Positions 45,838 through 56,053 of a stretch of 64,000 bases of DNA are shown piece by piece. The notes beneath the pieces were generated by a model, which was given only the letters and a program-made list of their open reading frames with translations, had not been told where the DNA came from and ran no database searches. The translations under genes and the position numbers were made by a program. The stretch's first letter is position 1. Each line of letters begins with the position of its first letter. The stretch is from Cetobacterium somerae ATCC BAA-474 (lineage in GTDB: Bacteria > Fusobacteriota > Fusobacteriia > Fusobacteriales > Fusobacteriaceae), in assembly GCF_000479045.1 (NCBI RefSeq), contig NZ_KI518170.1, positions 28,879 through 92,878 of the forward strand, read 5' to 3'.

Positions 45838-48699
45838 ATGAAATTTTTAATTACTGATTATTTTTTTAAAAGTATTCCCATTGAAAAAAATAAAAAAGTT
45901 CTTGATAAACTTTATTTTTTTTATAATACAATTAAAAATTATAAAATTTTGTCTTATAATCTTCCTAAAGGTTTTTGGATAAAAAAAATTGCAGGAGCTA
46001 ACTCTCTTTATGAATTTAGAGTTGATAGTGGTGACCGTATTTTTTTTCTTCTTAATAGCTTTTCAAGAGATGATATTGAAGGAAATCTTATTTTCTTAAT
46101 CTACTCTTCTCATGATATGGCTATAAAAAAAGCAAAACGAAAAGAGATTGATGAAAGCTCTTTAAAAGAATTCATAATCTTTGATCAAGAAGATAATATA
46201 GAATCCATTGATGAAAATTTCTTTAATTACAACAACTTAATTACATATGAAATTATTGATGATTCTCATTTTATAGAAAATTTTTATAACAAAAAATATA
46301 AATATTATTATTTAAATGATGAACAATATTCATGTCTTGTAGATTTACCTCCTCACTTTATTGCCGGAAGTGCTGGAAGTGGTAAAAGTACAATAACATT
46401 AAGAAAACTTTTAAATTTAGAAGAGAATTACGAATTTTATGATATCTCAAAAATTCTTTATTTAACAGCTAATAGATACTTAAAAGACAACTCTTTTGAG
46501 CAATATTTAGAATTCAGAAAAGAAGGCAAAAAAATTGCTGATTTTTTTACTTTAAAAGAGTTTATATGTCAAAAACTACAAGTTTCACCAAAACAAATTG
46601 TTGAATTTAATAAATTTAAAGAATTTTTTCTTCTTTCTTATCCTAATAGAAGAAAATTTAATCTTTCTATTGAAGAGATTTATTCAGAAATAAATGGAAT
46701 TATTAAAGGCCTTATGATTAAAGGAAATGCTGATAATTGGAATAGAAATTTAAATCAACGTACAATAACCTTAGAAGACTACTTAAATTTAAGCTCTAAA
46801 TATTCAACACTAGATAAAGAAAATCGAATGTTTTTTTATGAAGTATGTTTAAAGTTTAACCAATGGTTAGATGATAATAATCTCTTTGATTTGAATGATC
46901 TTTCTCTAACTCTTTTAAAAAAAGATATTCAGTTTGATTTTATTATAATTGATGAAGTTCAGGATTTAACTGAGTTACAGATTTTTGCTTTAACTTCTCT
47001 TGTTAAAAATAAAGAAAATTTGTTTTTGGCTGGAGATATTCATCAAATGATAAATGCTACTTTTTTTAATTTTGAAAGAATGAAAAATCTTTTTTACTCT
47101 AAATATAATAAAAAAGTTAATATAAAAATTCTTTCTAAAAATTATCGAAGTTGCAAAAAAATTGTAGATTTAGCAAATTATTTTGCTGAACTTAGAAGTT
47201 CATATATTGGAAATTTAGGGAGTGATGATTACAAAGAGATTGCTATCCAAAAAGATGGTGAAGTTAATTTAACCGGAATAAATCTCCCTCTATTAGAAAA
47301 GGCACAAAATGATGCTAATACAGCTATTGTTGTTTCTGACACTAAAACAAAAGCTGAACTTCTTGAACAATTAAATAATAAACACAGAGTTTTTTCTATT
47401 CAAGAGATTAAAGGATTAGAATATAGCAATATTATTTGTTATAATTTATCATCTACTTATAAATCTCAATGGGAAAAGATTTTTTCTAAAGCTACCAAAC
47501 ACGATCAAAAATATAGAAAATATTTTAATATTTTTTATGTTGGAATAACTAGAGCGCAAGAAAATCTAATTATTATGGAATCTAATATTGAAAATAATAA
47601 AGTTTTAAAAGAACTCCATAATTTTTTAACACCTAATAATAATATTAATATAACAAAGAATAATAATGATACTCTAAACGAAAAAGAGGATTGGTTAAAA
47701 GAGGGAATTAAACTTTATAAATTAGAACAATTAGAAGAAGCTCAATATGCTTTTGAAAAAGCCGGTGAACCTACATGGATTTTAGAAAGAGATCTTGAGA
47801 ATGATATATCACAGCTCAATTTTAGAAATGCAATTACAAAACTTTCTAATAAATCCTTAAAAAGTAAAGAAGTTTCTTATAGAAAACTAATAATTGATAC
47901 TGCCATCGAAAATAATCTTTTTTTCACTGCTGCTGAATGTAATCGTAGTTTTGGAATAGCTTATAAAGATAAAGAGATTAAAGAAGGAATCAAAAGAGGT
48001 GTTTTAGAAAATAAATACACTCAAAAAGAACTTCAAAAAATTATCCAACTTTATAAAGAAAAAAAAGACTCTAACTTTGTTGGAGATTTACTTTTAAAAA
48101 TGAAAAGATTTAATGAAGCCTTAGTTTTTTATCAAAATTTAAATAATATTCCTGGTGTTAGATTAGCTCGTTGCGGAATTTTAGAAGATTATTTTAAAAA
48201 TCTTCCTAATTTTCAAGATAAAATTGCGGAATTAGATGAAATTATTTTAAATAAAAATATAAATAGTTTTGATAAAAAAGATAAACTAAGTGCTTTGCAA
48301 AGAGCCTTATTAGTTAAAAATGACCCCATACTTTTTGAAATGATAATGTATCTAGGTGGAAATCTAAATACTTTTGTCAAAGGTAAAGAGCTCGTACCTT
48401 TTTATTGCTTATATACTATGAAACTATCTAAAGAGCTTCAATCAAAATTTTTAGATATTTTTATTAGATTCAACTTTAACTTTAATAATAAACTATTTTT
48501 TCCAATGTATTTAAAGAATATACTTATTTTTAAACTTTTAATACATAAAAAAGTTTTTGATTTAAATATATATCAAGATATGCTTGATGAAATGCTTAAT
48601 AATTTAGCAGATATTTCTAATAATAACCTAGAAAAAAGGAAATTAATTTTATATAAGAATATAATAAAAAACTACAAAAATAAAAAGGAGAATTTATGA
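45838..48699 (+). CDS. UvrD-like helicase with N-terminal RelE-like and C-terminal TPR-like parts
   Basis: 953 residues in three parts. Residues 1 to about 105 resemble a RelE/ParE toxin fold ([28 protein letters not shown], then [14 protein letters not shown]). Residues 165-580 are an SF1A helicase: Walker [10 protein letters not shown] (177-185), Walker B IIIDEVQD (369-376), motif III LAGDIHQ, motif [10 protein letters not shown], motif [10 protein letters not shown] and motif [16 protein letters not shown]. Residues from about 615 on are TPR-like helices ([18 protein letters not shown]). The layout recalls TRANK1-like UvrD proteins. The substrate, and whether the RelE-like part has RNase activity, are unknown. 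Its last codons contain the ribosome site of the hydrogenase gene, and the stop overlaps that gene's ATG. Confidence 0.8.
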   Translation: MKFLITDYFFKSIPIEKNKKVLDKLYFFYNTIKNYKILSYNLPKGFWIKKIAGANSLYEFRVDSGDRIFFLLNSFSRDDIEGNLIFLIYSSHDMAIKKAKRKEIDESSLKEFIIFDQEDNIESIDENFFNYNNLITYEIIDDSHFIENFYNKKYKYYYLNDEQYSCLVDLPPHFIAGSAGSGKSTITLRKLLNLEENYEFYDISKILYLTANRYLKDNSFEQYLEFRKEGKKIADFFTLKEFICQKLQVSPKQIVEFNKFKEFFLLSYPNRRKFNLSIEEIYSEINGIIKGLMIKGNADNWNRNLNQRTITLEDYLNLSSKYSTLDKENRMFFYEVCLKFNQWLDDNNLFDLNDLSLTLLKKDIQFDFIIIDEVQDLTELQIFALTSLVKNKENLFLAGDIHQMINATFFNFERMKNLFYSKYNKKVNIKILSKNYRSCKKIVDLANYFAELRSSYIGNLGSDDYKEIAIQKDGEVNLTGINLPLLEKAQNDANTAIVVSDTKTKAELLEQLNNKHRVFSIQEIKGLEYSNIICYNLSSTYKSQWEKIFSKATKHDQKYRKYFNIFYVGITRAQENLIIMESNIENNKVLKELHNFLTPNNNINITKNNNDTLNEKEDWLKEGIKLYKLEQLEEAQYAFEKAGEPTWILERDLENDISQLNFRNAITKLSNKSLKSKEVSYRKLIIDTAIENNLFFTAAECNRSFGIAYKDKEIKEGIKRGVLENKYTQKELQKIIQLYKEKKDSNFVGDLLLKMKRFNEALVFYQNLNNIPGVRLARCGILEDYFKNLPNFQDKIAELDEIILNKNINSFDKKDKLSALQRALLVKNDPILFEMIMYLGGNLNTFVKGKELVPFYCLYTMKLSKELQSKFLDIFIRFNFNFNNKLFFPMYLKNILIFKLLIHKKVFDLNIYQDMLDEMLNNLADISNNNLEKRKLILYKNIIKNYKNKKENL

Positions 48700-50627
48700 A
48701 CAAGAAGCAAAACTTACTTAGAACAACTTTAGGTTCTGTCTTTATGGAAAGTGACCTTATGGGAGGACTTGTAGGAGAAAACAGACTAATCACAATCTCT
48801 GGAAAAATTAACAATCCAGGAATCTACGAAATCCCTGAAAATGCCACTTTAAAAGATATCCTAGATATTGCTGGTGGAATGAAAAATGGAAAAGATTTTA
48901 AAGCAGCTCAATTTGGATTACCTTTTGGAGGATTCGCTACTAAAGAAGCATTGAATGAAATTGTTGATTTTGATCACTTTTTTGATTCAAAACATCCAAA
49001 AGCACTAATCGTTTTATCTAACGAAAGTTGTATTGTTCAATTTGCTAAATACTATATTGAGTTTATTTTAGGAAAACTTTCTAAAGGAGAGTATAGAGAA
49101 TATCTTATTGCAAAATTTGAAATAGAAAGATCTTGGAGAGTTTTAGATAGAATCTCTAAAGGTAAAGGAAATATGAGAGACCTTTATCTTTTAAGACAAC
49201 TTTCTAAAAATATAAAAGAAACTACTCAACAAAAACATAATTTGATAGAAGAAGCTATTGATGCCTTTTATCATGAATTTGAAGAACATATTGAAGAACA
49301 TAGATGTTACACTGGTGAATGTCCTCAATTAGTTAAATTTAGAATTACAAGCAAGTGTATCGGATGTACTGCTTGTGCTAGAGTTTGTCCAGTTCATTGT
49401 ATTGAAGGTAAAATAAAAGAGAGACATCGTATTGATATAGAAAGATGTACTCACTGTGGTCAATGTGTTGCTGCTTGCCCAGTAAATGCAATTAATGAAG
49501 GAGATAACAGTTTAAAATTCCTTAGAGATTTATCTACACCAGGTAAAGTTGTTATAACTCAAATGGCACCTGCTGTTAGAGTTGCTTTAGGTGAAGCTTT
49601 TGGATTTGAAGCTGGAGTTAATATTGAGAAAAAAATAAACGGTGCTCTTAGAATGCTTGGAGTAGACTTTGTTTTCGATACTACTTGGGCAGCTGACCTT
49701 ACTATAATGGAAGAAGCTACAGAGTTCCAACAAAGATTAGAAGCATTCTTTAAAGGTGATGACAATGTTAGATTACCTATACTTACTTCATGTTGTCCAG
49801 CTTGGGTTAAATTTATCGAGCAAAGCTATCCTGATATGCTTGATGTACCTTCAACAGTTAAGTCTCCTATGCAAATTTTCTCTACAATAGCTAAAGATAT
49901 TTGGGCTAAAGAAAAAGGTTACAAAAGAGATGAAATTACAACTGTTGCTATCATGCCGTGTTTAGCTAAAAAATATGAAGCTTCTAGAGATGAATTTTCT
50001 AGAGGAGATAACTATGATACTGATTATGTTATCACTACAAGAGAATTAATAAAAATATTAAAAGAAACTGAAATTGATTTAAATGCAGTTGAAGAGGAAG
50101 AGTTTGATAATCCATTAGGAGAATACTCTGGAGCTGGTATTATTTTTGGTAGAACAGGTGGAGTTATCGAAGCTGCAACTAGATCCACTATTGAAATGAT
50201 TACTGGTGAAAGAATTGATAATATTGAATTTGAAGCTTTAAGAGGTTGGGATGGATTCAGAAGTTGTGATTTAACAATTGGTCATATTGAACTAAGAATC
50301 GGTATTGCTCATGGTCTTGAAGAAGCTAAAAAAATGCTAGATAAAATTAGAAGTGGTGAAGAATTCTATCACGCTATTGAAATCATGGCATGTAAAGGAG
50401 GTTGCATCGGTGGTGGTGGACAACCTAAAGCTATAAAAAAACAAGAAACTCTTGAAAAGAGAGCACAAGGTCTAAATAATATTGATGTAGCTTCTGAATA
50501 CAGAAGATCTCATGAAAATCCACAAGTGCTTGCTATTTATGAGAAGTACTTAGATTATCCTTTAAGTAGAAAGGCTCATGAGCTTTTACACACTAAATAT
50601 TTCCCAAAAATAAAAACGCATAGATAA
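48696..50627 (+). CDS. [FeFe]-hydrogenase with SLBB and degenerate NuoF-like N-terminus
   Basis: Catalytic [FeFe]-hydrogenase, 643 residues. The three H-cluster motifs are intact: TSCCPAW (364-370), MPCLAKKYE (420-428) and [14 protein letters not shown]. Two [4Fe-4S] ferredoxin motifs precede it ([24 protein letters not shown]). The N-terminal 200 residues resemble the end of NuoF: an SLBB segment ([23 protein letters not shown]), then a helical part in which the NuoF cluster motif ESCGKCxPC is reduced to [14 protein letters not shown]- and NAD-binding parts are absent, so it may accept electrons from ferredoxin or a flavin partner. Start overlaps the helicase stop by four bases; a terminator follows. 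HydE, HydG and HydF lie 9-12 kb downstream. Confidence 0.92.
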   Translation: MNKKQNLLRTTLGSVFMESDLMGGLVGENRLITISGKINNPGIYEIPENATLKDILDIAGGMKNGKDFKAAQFGLPFGGFATKEALNEIVDFDHFFDSKHPKALIVLSNESCIVQFAKYYIEFILGKLSKGEYREYLIAKFEIERSWRVLDRISKGKGNMRDLYLLRQLSKNIKETTQQKHNLIEEAIDAFYHEFEEHIEEHRCYTGECPQLVKFRITSKCIGCTACARVCPVHCIEGKIKERHRIDIERCTHCGQCVAACPVNAINEGDNSLKFLRDLSTPGKVVITQMAPAVRVALGEAFGFEAGVNIEKKINGALRMLGVDFVFDTTWAADLTIMEEATEFQQRLEAFFKGDDNVRLPILTSCCPAWVKFIEQSYPDMLDVPSTVKSPMQIFSTIAKDIWAKEKGYKRDEITTVAIMPCLAKKYEASRDEFSRGDNYDTDYVITTRELIKILKETEIDLNAVEEEEFDNPLGEYSGAGIIFGRTGGVIEAATRSTIEMITGERIDNIEFEALRGWDGFRSCDLTIGHIELRIGIAHGLEEAKKMLDKIRSGEEFYHAIEIMACKGGCIGGGGQPKAIKKQETLEKRAQGLNNIDVASEYRRSHENPQVLAIYEKYLDYPLSRKAHELLHTKYFPKIKTHR

Positions 50628-50636
50628 TGTGATTAC

Positions 50637-50670
50637 AAAATATAGAAGTCCATTGTGACTTCTATATTTT
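50637..50670 (+). terminator. Terminator after the hydrogenase gene
   Basis: AAAATATAGAAGTC pairs with GACTTCTATATTTT around six bases, followed by T-rich sequence. Ten bases after the stop. Confidence 0.85.
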
Positions 50671-50703
50671 TATATCTTTTAACCTATTTAACAGGAGGTT
50701 TAT

Positions 50704-52167
50704 ATGAAGTATAATAAAATTTTTACCAACAAATATTGTTTATCACTTTTTGCTCTACCATTTATTTTAGGAACATATGCCTATTCAGAAGATAATTCTA
50801 CATCTAAGGTTGATGTAGATATTATGATGAAGAAATCTATTGTTGAAAATATTATTAATAATCAATTACCTTATACAATTGAAGATTCAGGTTCTGGAAA
50901 TCAAATTTTTAATGGTGGTAAAAATAATCTATTAGGATTTGGACTTGATATCCTTGGAAGTGTGGATAAAAAATTCTCACAGTTTTCAGAATCTTTTGTT
51001 TGGGCTTACAAAATAAATCGTTCTCCTATTAGTTTTTCAGCACAAGAACAACAAATTCAAGCTGTGACTAATATCAATGGAAACTTTAAAGCAAGTTGGA
51101 GTAGAGAAAGTCAAAGTACTGAAATTGCACTGAATGGTACTGCTGGAATTTCAAGTATCGTTAGTATATCTCCTAATTGGCAAATAAGTGCTAATAGTAC
51201 ACCATTTTTAAATATCTCTAACAATAATTTACCATTAACTTTAAATATTTATGGTCTTAATTTAAAAACTGATATAAATATTGGAGATAGTTTGGAAAAA
51301 AGTATTGTTTCAAAATTAAGAACTGCTACAAACGAACTTGATAATAAAATACAAGCCTTTGACTTAAGATCTCTTGTTGAAAAATATTGGTTAGAATTTA
51401 AAGAGCCTATATTAGTTAATCCTGAATATAAACTTTGGCTAACAGTAAACCCACAATCAGCAAGATATTCTAACTTAGTTACTACTGATAATAACTTAGG
51501 AATTAAAGTTGGTAGTGATGTTAATCTTCATCTATACTTTGGAGAGAAACCTGCTGCTTTAAATCTTACAACTCTTCCTAGTATGAATTATGGATTTGTA
51601 AATGATTCATTTAATATTATATTACCTGTTTCAGCATCATATAAAAGCTTAAATGAAGTTATAAATACAAATTTAACTAATAAAGATATTCAATTGACAT
51701 CAGGTATATCTTCAAATATAAAAAATATAAATATATCTTCAGAAAACTCAACTTTGTATGTTACATCTGACTTTAATTTATCTATCTTTGGCTTTTTACA
51801 CCCAAGTGGAATTATAAAAGCTAATGTAAAACCTAATTTTAATAATGAAATTGGAACTTTAAGTGGTGACGATTTTGATTATACATTAGAAACTGATAGC
51901 GTTATACTAAAAATAGGAAATTATTTCTTTAAAAATAAAATAATAAATTTAATTAAAAATAATTACCTATCTTTTAATCCCACAAATGAAATGAAATTAG
52001 CTCAAAACTACTTACAAACAAAAGTTGAAAATATTGAACTAGAAAAGAATGTAAATTTAAAATCTACTATAAATACTTTTAAAATCGTGGGTCTAAACAT
52101 AAATAATGATTCTATTTCAGCTATTTTCAATACTAGTGGTAAAGCAACTATTGAAATATCTGAGTAA
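50704..52167 (+). CDS. DUF4403-type exported protein
   Basis: Signal peptide (cut near YAYSEDN), then a beta-rich protein of 487 residues. The pattern VNPEYKLWLTVNPQSARYSNLV and the repeated long strands resemble DUF4403 proteins, which have a tubular lipid-binding (BPI/SMP-like) fold according to family knowledge; I place it there with moderate confidence. It probably acts in the periplasm or at the outer membrane in lipid traffic. An AACAGGAGG site precedes the ATG. Single-gene unit between two terminators. Confidence 0.65.
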   Translation: MKYNKIFTNKYCLSLFALPFILGTYAYSEDNSTSKVDVDIMMKKSIVENIINNQLPYTIEDSGSGNQIFNGGKNNLLGFGLDILGSVDKKFSQFSESFVWAYKINRSPISFSAQEQQIQAVTNINGNFKASWSRESQSTEIALNGTAGISSIVSISPNWQISANSTPFLNISNNNLPLTLNIYGLNLKTDINIGDSLEKSIVSKLRTATNELDNKIQAFDLRSLVEKYWLEFKEPILVNPEYKLWLTVNPQSARYSNLVTTDNNLGIKVGSDVNLHLYFGEKPAALNLTTLPSMNYGFVNDSFNIILPVSASYKSLNEVINTNLTNKDIQLTSGISSNIKNINISSENSTLYVTSDFNLSIFGFLHPSGIIKANVKPNFNNEIGTLSGDDFDYTLETDSVILKIGNYFFKNKIINLIKNNYLSFNPTNEMKLAQNYLQTKVENIELEKNVNLKSTINTFKIVGLNINNDSISAIFNTSGKATIEISE

Positions 52168-52182
52168 TTTTATGATTATTAT

Positions 52183-52213
52183 AAAAATAGAGGAGATATT
52201 CTCCTCTATTTTT
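52183..52213. terminator. Bidirectional terminator
   Basis: AAAAATAGAGGAGA pairs with TCTCCTCTATTTTT around three bases. It lies between two convergent genes, the DUF4403 protein (+) and the oxidoreductase (-), and overlaps the latter's last codons. Confidence 0.88.
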
Positions 52214-53153
52214 GTGTTAATATTCTTATTACCTCTTTTGATATTTCTTTAGTATTTATATCTGATTCAACTTTACCTTTTTTTATCAAACTTATAAATT
52301 CTTCTAATTCATAAATCATACTATTATCTTCTTGAGGAACGCTAATATTTTCAATTTCACCATTTCTATAACAAATTTTTACCTCTTTTATATTAGAAAT
52401 ACTATCTATTATAATTGAACCCTTTTCTCCTTGAATTTCACTTCCAATATAACTGTTTGTTATTTTTGAATAAACTATTACTCCTGCCATATTTTTATAC
52501 TCTAAAAGTGCACTTCCAATCCCAGGAACTCCACTATCTAAAGTGTAATTTATTATTTTACTATTTAATGGAATTCCAAAAAGTCTCAATATAAAATACA
52601 ATGGATAAACACCAATATCTAAATGCGCTCCTCCTCCATATTTAGGGTCAAAAATATTTGTTAATTCTCCATCTTTTAAATTATCATATCTCGATGAATA
52701 TTGACAAAAATTTCCTATAAAACCTCTTACATCACCTATTTTATAGATATTTTTTTCTATTGATTTAAAATTAGGTAAGAATGTATTTTTCATAGCTTCC
52801 ATTAAACTTACTTTATTTTCATAAGCTACTCTATACATCTCTTCAATTTCTTTTTCATTAATTCCCATAGGTTTTTCGCATAACACATGTTTTTTATTTT
52901 TTAATAACTCTAAAGTCTGGTTATAATGCAACGAGTTGGGACTTGCTATATAAACCATATCTAAATCTTGTCTTTTACATAGTTCTTCAAACTCTATAAT
53001 TATATCCTCTACTCCATATTTTTTACCAAACATTAATCCATTTTCAAAATTTCTTGAATAAATTGCTTTAAGCTCACATCCCATAACTTTTTGAATAGCA
53101 TTTGCAAATTCATCTGAAATTTTACTAGTACCTATTATCGCTATTTTTATCAT
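52206..53153 (-). CDS. Gfo/Idh/MocA-family oxidoreductase
   Basis: NAD(P)-dependent dehydrogenase of sugars or related polyols. The Rossmann motif near the N-terminus is IGTSKISDEFANA (the usual GxGxxG reads GTSKIS, a known variant), then YIASPNSLHYNQ and HVLCEKPMG, the catalytic Lys region, and GGGAHLDIGVYPLYFIL with the catalytic His/Asp. The 315 residues are normal. The substrate is not predictable. Monocistronic; its start lies 29 bases from the terminator of the hut operon. Confidence 0.9.
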   Translation of the reverse strand: MIKIAIIGTSKISDEFANAIQKVMGCELKAIYSRNFENGLMFGKKYGVEDIIIEFEELCKRQDLDMVYIASPNSLHYNQTLELLKNKKHVLCEKPMGINEKEIEEMYRVAYENKVSLMEAMKNTFLPNFKSIEKNIYKIGDVRGFIGNFCQYSSRYDNLKDGELTNIFDPKYGGGAHLDIGVYPLYFILRLFGIPLNSKIINYTLDSGVPGIGSALLEYKNMAGVIVYSKITNSYIGSEIQGEKGSIIIDSISNIKEVKICYRNGEIENISVPQEDNSMIYELEEFISLIKKGKVESDINTKEISKEVIRILTQK

Positions 53154-53182
53154 TAGTATCTCCTTTATAAAACTTAATTTTC

Positions 53183-53213
53183 AAAAAAAAGATGACATAA
53201 TTTCTATGTCATC
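53183..53213 (-). terminator. Terminator of the histidine-degradation operon
   Basis: GATGACATA pairs with TATGTCATC around five bases, followed on the minus strand by eight T. It lies 15 bases after the cyclodeaminase stop. Confidence 0.88.
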
Positions 53214-53228
53214 TCTTACTGTTTAAAG

Positions 53229-53867
53229 TTATAGGCTATTGTTAACTACATTTAAAATTTCATCTTTTAACTCTTTTGATGTAACTAATATTTCATCTAA
53301 CTGATTAATAGTTTCCATTTTAAATCGTTCATCATCTAAACCTGCTAAATTAACTTTGACATTTAAAATACCACCTTCTATTCCAGAGTAAAGTAGTATT
53401 GCTGACACACCTAAATCTGTAATTGCATTTTTATTACCATATTTTAATATAATTTTTAATGCTTTCAAAGTTTTTTTTGAAATTTTACAAATTTCTAAAG
53501 GTGTTTCAATTGCTAATTTTAGATTTTTTTCAATAGTTATTTTTCTAATTTCTTTTTCAGCATCATTTTCTTTAGGAAGTTTGTAAGCTGCCATAACTAA
53601 ATTATACGCCTCTGTATCTTTATCTACTAGTTCTTCTAAAACTTTTCTATAATCATCAATCTCTTCAAAAGAATTTTTAAAAATAATTTGTTCTCCTTCA
53701 GGTAACTCTTTATATTTTTTTTTATCAAAAGTTAAGTGAGCAACCATTCTTCCTAAAGTACACCCTAATGCTGATACCAAAGCTGATACTGAACCTCCCC
53801 CTGGGGCTGGACTTTTAGAGTCAACTATGTTTAAAAAATCTTTAACAGATAAGTCTACTAGCTTCAT
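53229..53867 (-). CDS. fchA: Formiminotetrahydrofolate cyclodeaminase (FchA/FTCD C-domain type)
   Basis: Converts 5-formimino-THF, made by FtcD, into 5,10-methenyl-THF and ammonia. The signature SPAPGGGSVSALVSALGCTLGRMVAHLT near residue 20 is that of the cyclodeaminase/cyclohydrolase domain, which is helical throughout. The 212 residues match stand-alone forms; in mammals it is fused to the formiminotransferase. It is the last gene of the hut operon, directly after hutI. Confidence 0.88.
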   Translation of the reverse strand: MKLVDLSVKDFLNIVDSKSPAPGGGSVSALVSALGCTLGRMVAHLTFDKKKYKELPEGEQIIFKNSFEEIDDYRKVLEELVDKDTEAYNLVMAAYKLPKENDAEKEIRKITIEKNLKLAIETPLEICKISKKTLKALKIILKYGNKNAITDLGVSAILLYSGIEGGILNVKVNLAGLDDERFKMETINQLDEILVTSKELKDEILNVVNNSL

Positions 53868-55124
53868 TTATCCTCCTACTTTTTTATAAACTAAACATCC
53901 ATTTTTGAAAACTTTTTTTGTATGACTTACACCAAAATGATATAAAATATACTCTATATTTTTAGCATCAAATACTACAAAATCCGCTTTTTTTCCCTCT
54001 TCAATTGAACCTATTCTTTTTTCTCGACCAATAGATTTTGCTGCGTTTATAGTTACTGCTTTAAAAATCTCTTTAGGTTTCATCTTCAATTTTAAAGCTG
54101 CAATTTGCATTATTAATTGTAAATTTTCCGTTGGACATGATCCAGGATTATAGTCTGTTGATAATGCTACTTGGACACCTGATTCTATCATTTTTCTTGC
54201 AGGTGCATATGCTTTTCCCAAGCTAAAAGATGTTCCAGGTAAAAGATTTGCAATTGTTTTACTATTTTTAAGAGCTTCTATGCCTTCATCACTTATTGCC
54301 ATTAAATGATCTGCCGAGTTCATTTCAAACTCTACTGCTAACTCTGCTCCTTTAGTGTTTACTATCTCATCTGCATGAATTCTTAATTTAAATCCATATT
54401 TTTTAGCCTCTGAATACAATCTTCTGCTTTCTTCATTTGAAAAAACACCCTCTTCACAAAAGACATCAAAAAACTCAGCTAAATTACGCTCTTTTATAAT
54501 TGGAAGTAAATCTACAATCTTCTCAAGGTACTCTTCTCTTTTATTTTTATATTCTTCTGGTAAAGCATGAGCTCCCATAAATGTTGAAACTACTTCAATT
54601 TCTTGTTCATGGTTTAATCTTTCGTTAACTTTAAGCTGCTTTAATTCTGTTTCATTATCTAATCCATATCCACTTTTAGATTCTACCGTTGTTACTCCAA
54701 ATGATAACATTTTTCTTAAGGATTTTTTTGCTTTATCAAGAAGCTCTTCTTCACTTAACTCTCTAGTTGCTCTTACACTACTTAATATTCCTCCGCCTTT
54801 TTCTAAAATTTCTAAATACGGCACACCTTGAATTTTATCTAAAAATTCATTTTCTCTAGAACCTCCATGCACTAGGTGAGTATGAGAATCTATTAATCCA
54901 GGAGTTACTACACATCCTTCTGCATCTACTAATTTTGTTGTAAACTTTATCAACTTTGACGGTACTTCTCCCTGTCCAACTTCCATTATTTCATTTCCTG
55001 AAATTACTATATATCCATTTTCTAAAATTTCAATATTTTCCATTGGACTTTCTCCATCTTTTAATGGTATCTCTTTACCTGTTACTAATTGCCCTATGTT
55101 GTAAATTATTAAATCTGCGTTCAT
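53868..55124 (-). CDS. hutI: Imidazolonepropionase HutI
   Basis: Amidohydrolase opening 4-imidazolone-5-propionate to N-formiminoglutamate. Metal motif DSHTHLVHGGSRENEF, substrate region FMGAHALPEEYK, RIHADEIV with metal His, NSADHLMAIS and STDYNPGS with the catalytic Asp. The 418 residues are normal. It lies one base before the cyclodeaminase gene and 20 bases after ftcD. Confidence 0.95.
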   Translation of the reverse strand: MNADLIIYNIGQLVTGKEIPLKDGESPMENIEILENGYIVISGNEIMEVGQGEVPSKLIKFTTKLVDAEGCVVTPGLIDSHTHLVHGGSRENEFLDKIQGVPYLEILEKGGGILSSVRATRELSEEELLDKAKKSLRKMLSFGVTTVESKSGYGLDNETELKQLKVNERLNHEQEIEVVSTFMGAHALPEEYKNKREEYLEKIVDLLPIIKERNLAEFFDVFCEEGVFSNEESRRLYSEAKKYGFKLRIHADEIVNTKGAELAVEFEMNSADHLMAISDEGIEALKNSKTIANLLPGTSFSLGKAYAPARKMIESGVQVALSTDYNPGSCPTENLQLIMQIAALKLKMKPKEIFKAVTINAAKSIGREKRIGSIEEGKKADFVVFDAKNIEYILYHFGVSHTKKVFKNGCLVYKKVGG

Positions 55125-55144
55125 AAACTCACCTCATAAAAATT

Positions 55145-56041
55145 CTACTTTAATAACTCATTCTCTATTATTTTATCTATTTTAAACCCATCTAATCCTA
55201 AATAATATTCTATTGAATCAGATAAAGCCTCCATTGGAACAGCTCCTATTATTTCACTTCCAAGAACATTAACTCCGTATCTTTTTGCTTCCATTTTTAC
55301 AGTTTCAAATACTCTATAAATAGGATTTTTCTTGTAATCTTTTATATTCATCGTTACTTGAACAATTCCTTTTTCTTTCATCTCAGCTGGTCCAGCCTGA
55401 ATAAATCTAAATCCACCACTTGAAAATCTTATAGCCTTAGATATCTCTTTCGCTATATTTATATCTGTTGTATCTAAATTTATATTAAAAGCTATTAGAG
55501 GCATCCTTCCTCCTACTGCAGTTACTCCTGCTGTTGGATGAGGAGTTCTCTCTCCAAAATCTGGTTTCCATTCTTCTAACTTTAATTTTTCTTTCATTCC
55601 TTCGAATTCACCTTTTCTAATAGATGGTAACGAAACTCTATTAGGTGCTGTAGCTGATTCCTCATATAAAAATACTGGTACTTTAAACTTTTCCCATATT
55701 TTTTCACCTACAATTTTTGAAAGTTCTACACATTCAGCCATTGTCATATCTTTTATTGGAATAAATGGAATAACATCTGTTGCTCCCATTCTTAAATGCT
55801 CTCCTTTTTGAACATTCATATCTATTAATTCTGTAGCTATTCCAACTGATTCAACTACTGCTGCCACAATATCTTCTGGTTCTCCTATTACAGTAATTAC
55901 AGTTCTATTATAATCAGCGTCTGGTTCACATCCCATAAACTTTATATTTTTATTATTCTTAAAAGGTGCTGCTATTTTTTCTATTTTCTCTAAATCTTTT
56001 CCTTCACTATAATTTGGAACACATTGAACTAACTTCTTCAT
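55145..56041 (-). CDS. ftcD: Glutamate formiminotransferase FtcD
   Basis: Moves the formimino group from N-formiminoglutamate to tetrahydrofolate, yielding glutamate. The start KKLVQCVPNYSEGKDLEKIEKI and the FGERTPHPTAGVTAVGGRMPLIAFNINLDT segment are diagnostic. It is the 298-residue transferase alone, with the cyclodeaminase encoded separately two genes on. The ATG at 56041 has GGGGG five bases before it; a TTG 12 bases upstream overlaps that site. It lies 12 bases after hutH. Confidence 0.93.
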   Translation of the reverse strand: MKKLVQCVPNYSEGKDLEKIEKIAAPFKNNKNIKFMGCEPDADYNRTVITVIGEPEDIVAAVVESVGIATELIDMNVQKGEHLRMGATDVIPFIPIKDMTMAECVELSKIVGEKIWEKFKVPVFLYEESATAPNRVSLPSIRKGEFEGMKEKLKLEEWKPDFGERTPHPTAGVTAVGGRMPLIAFNINLDTTDINIAKEISKAIRFSSGGFRFIQAGPAEMKEKGIVQVTMNIKDYKKNPIYRVFETVKMEAKRYGVNVLGSEIIGAVPMEALSDSIEYYLGLDGFKIDKIIENELLK

Positions 56042-56053
56042 TTTTACCCCCAA

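Noticed and set aside
45838..48699. Classical toxin-antitoxin gene
   Set aside because: The RelE-like part is fused to a helicase, and no small antitoxin gene lies next to it.
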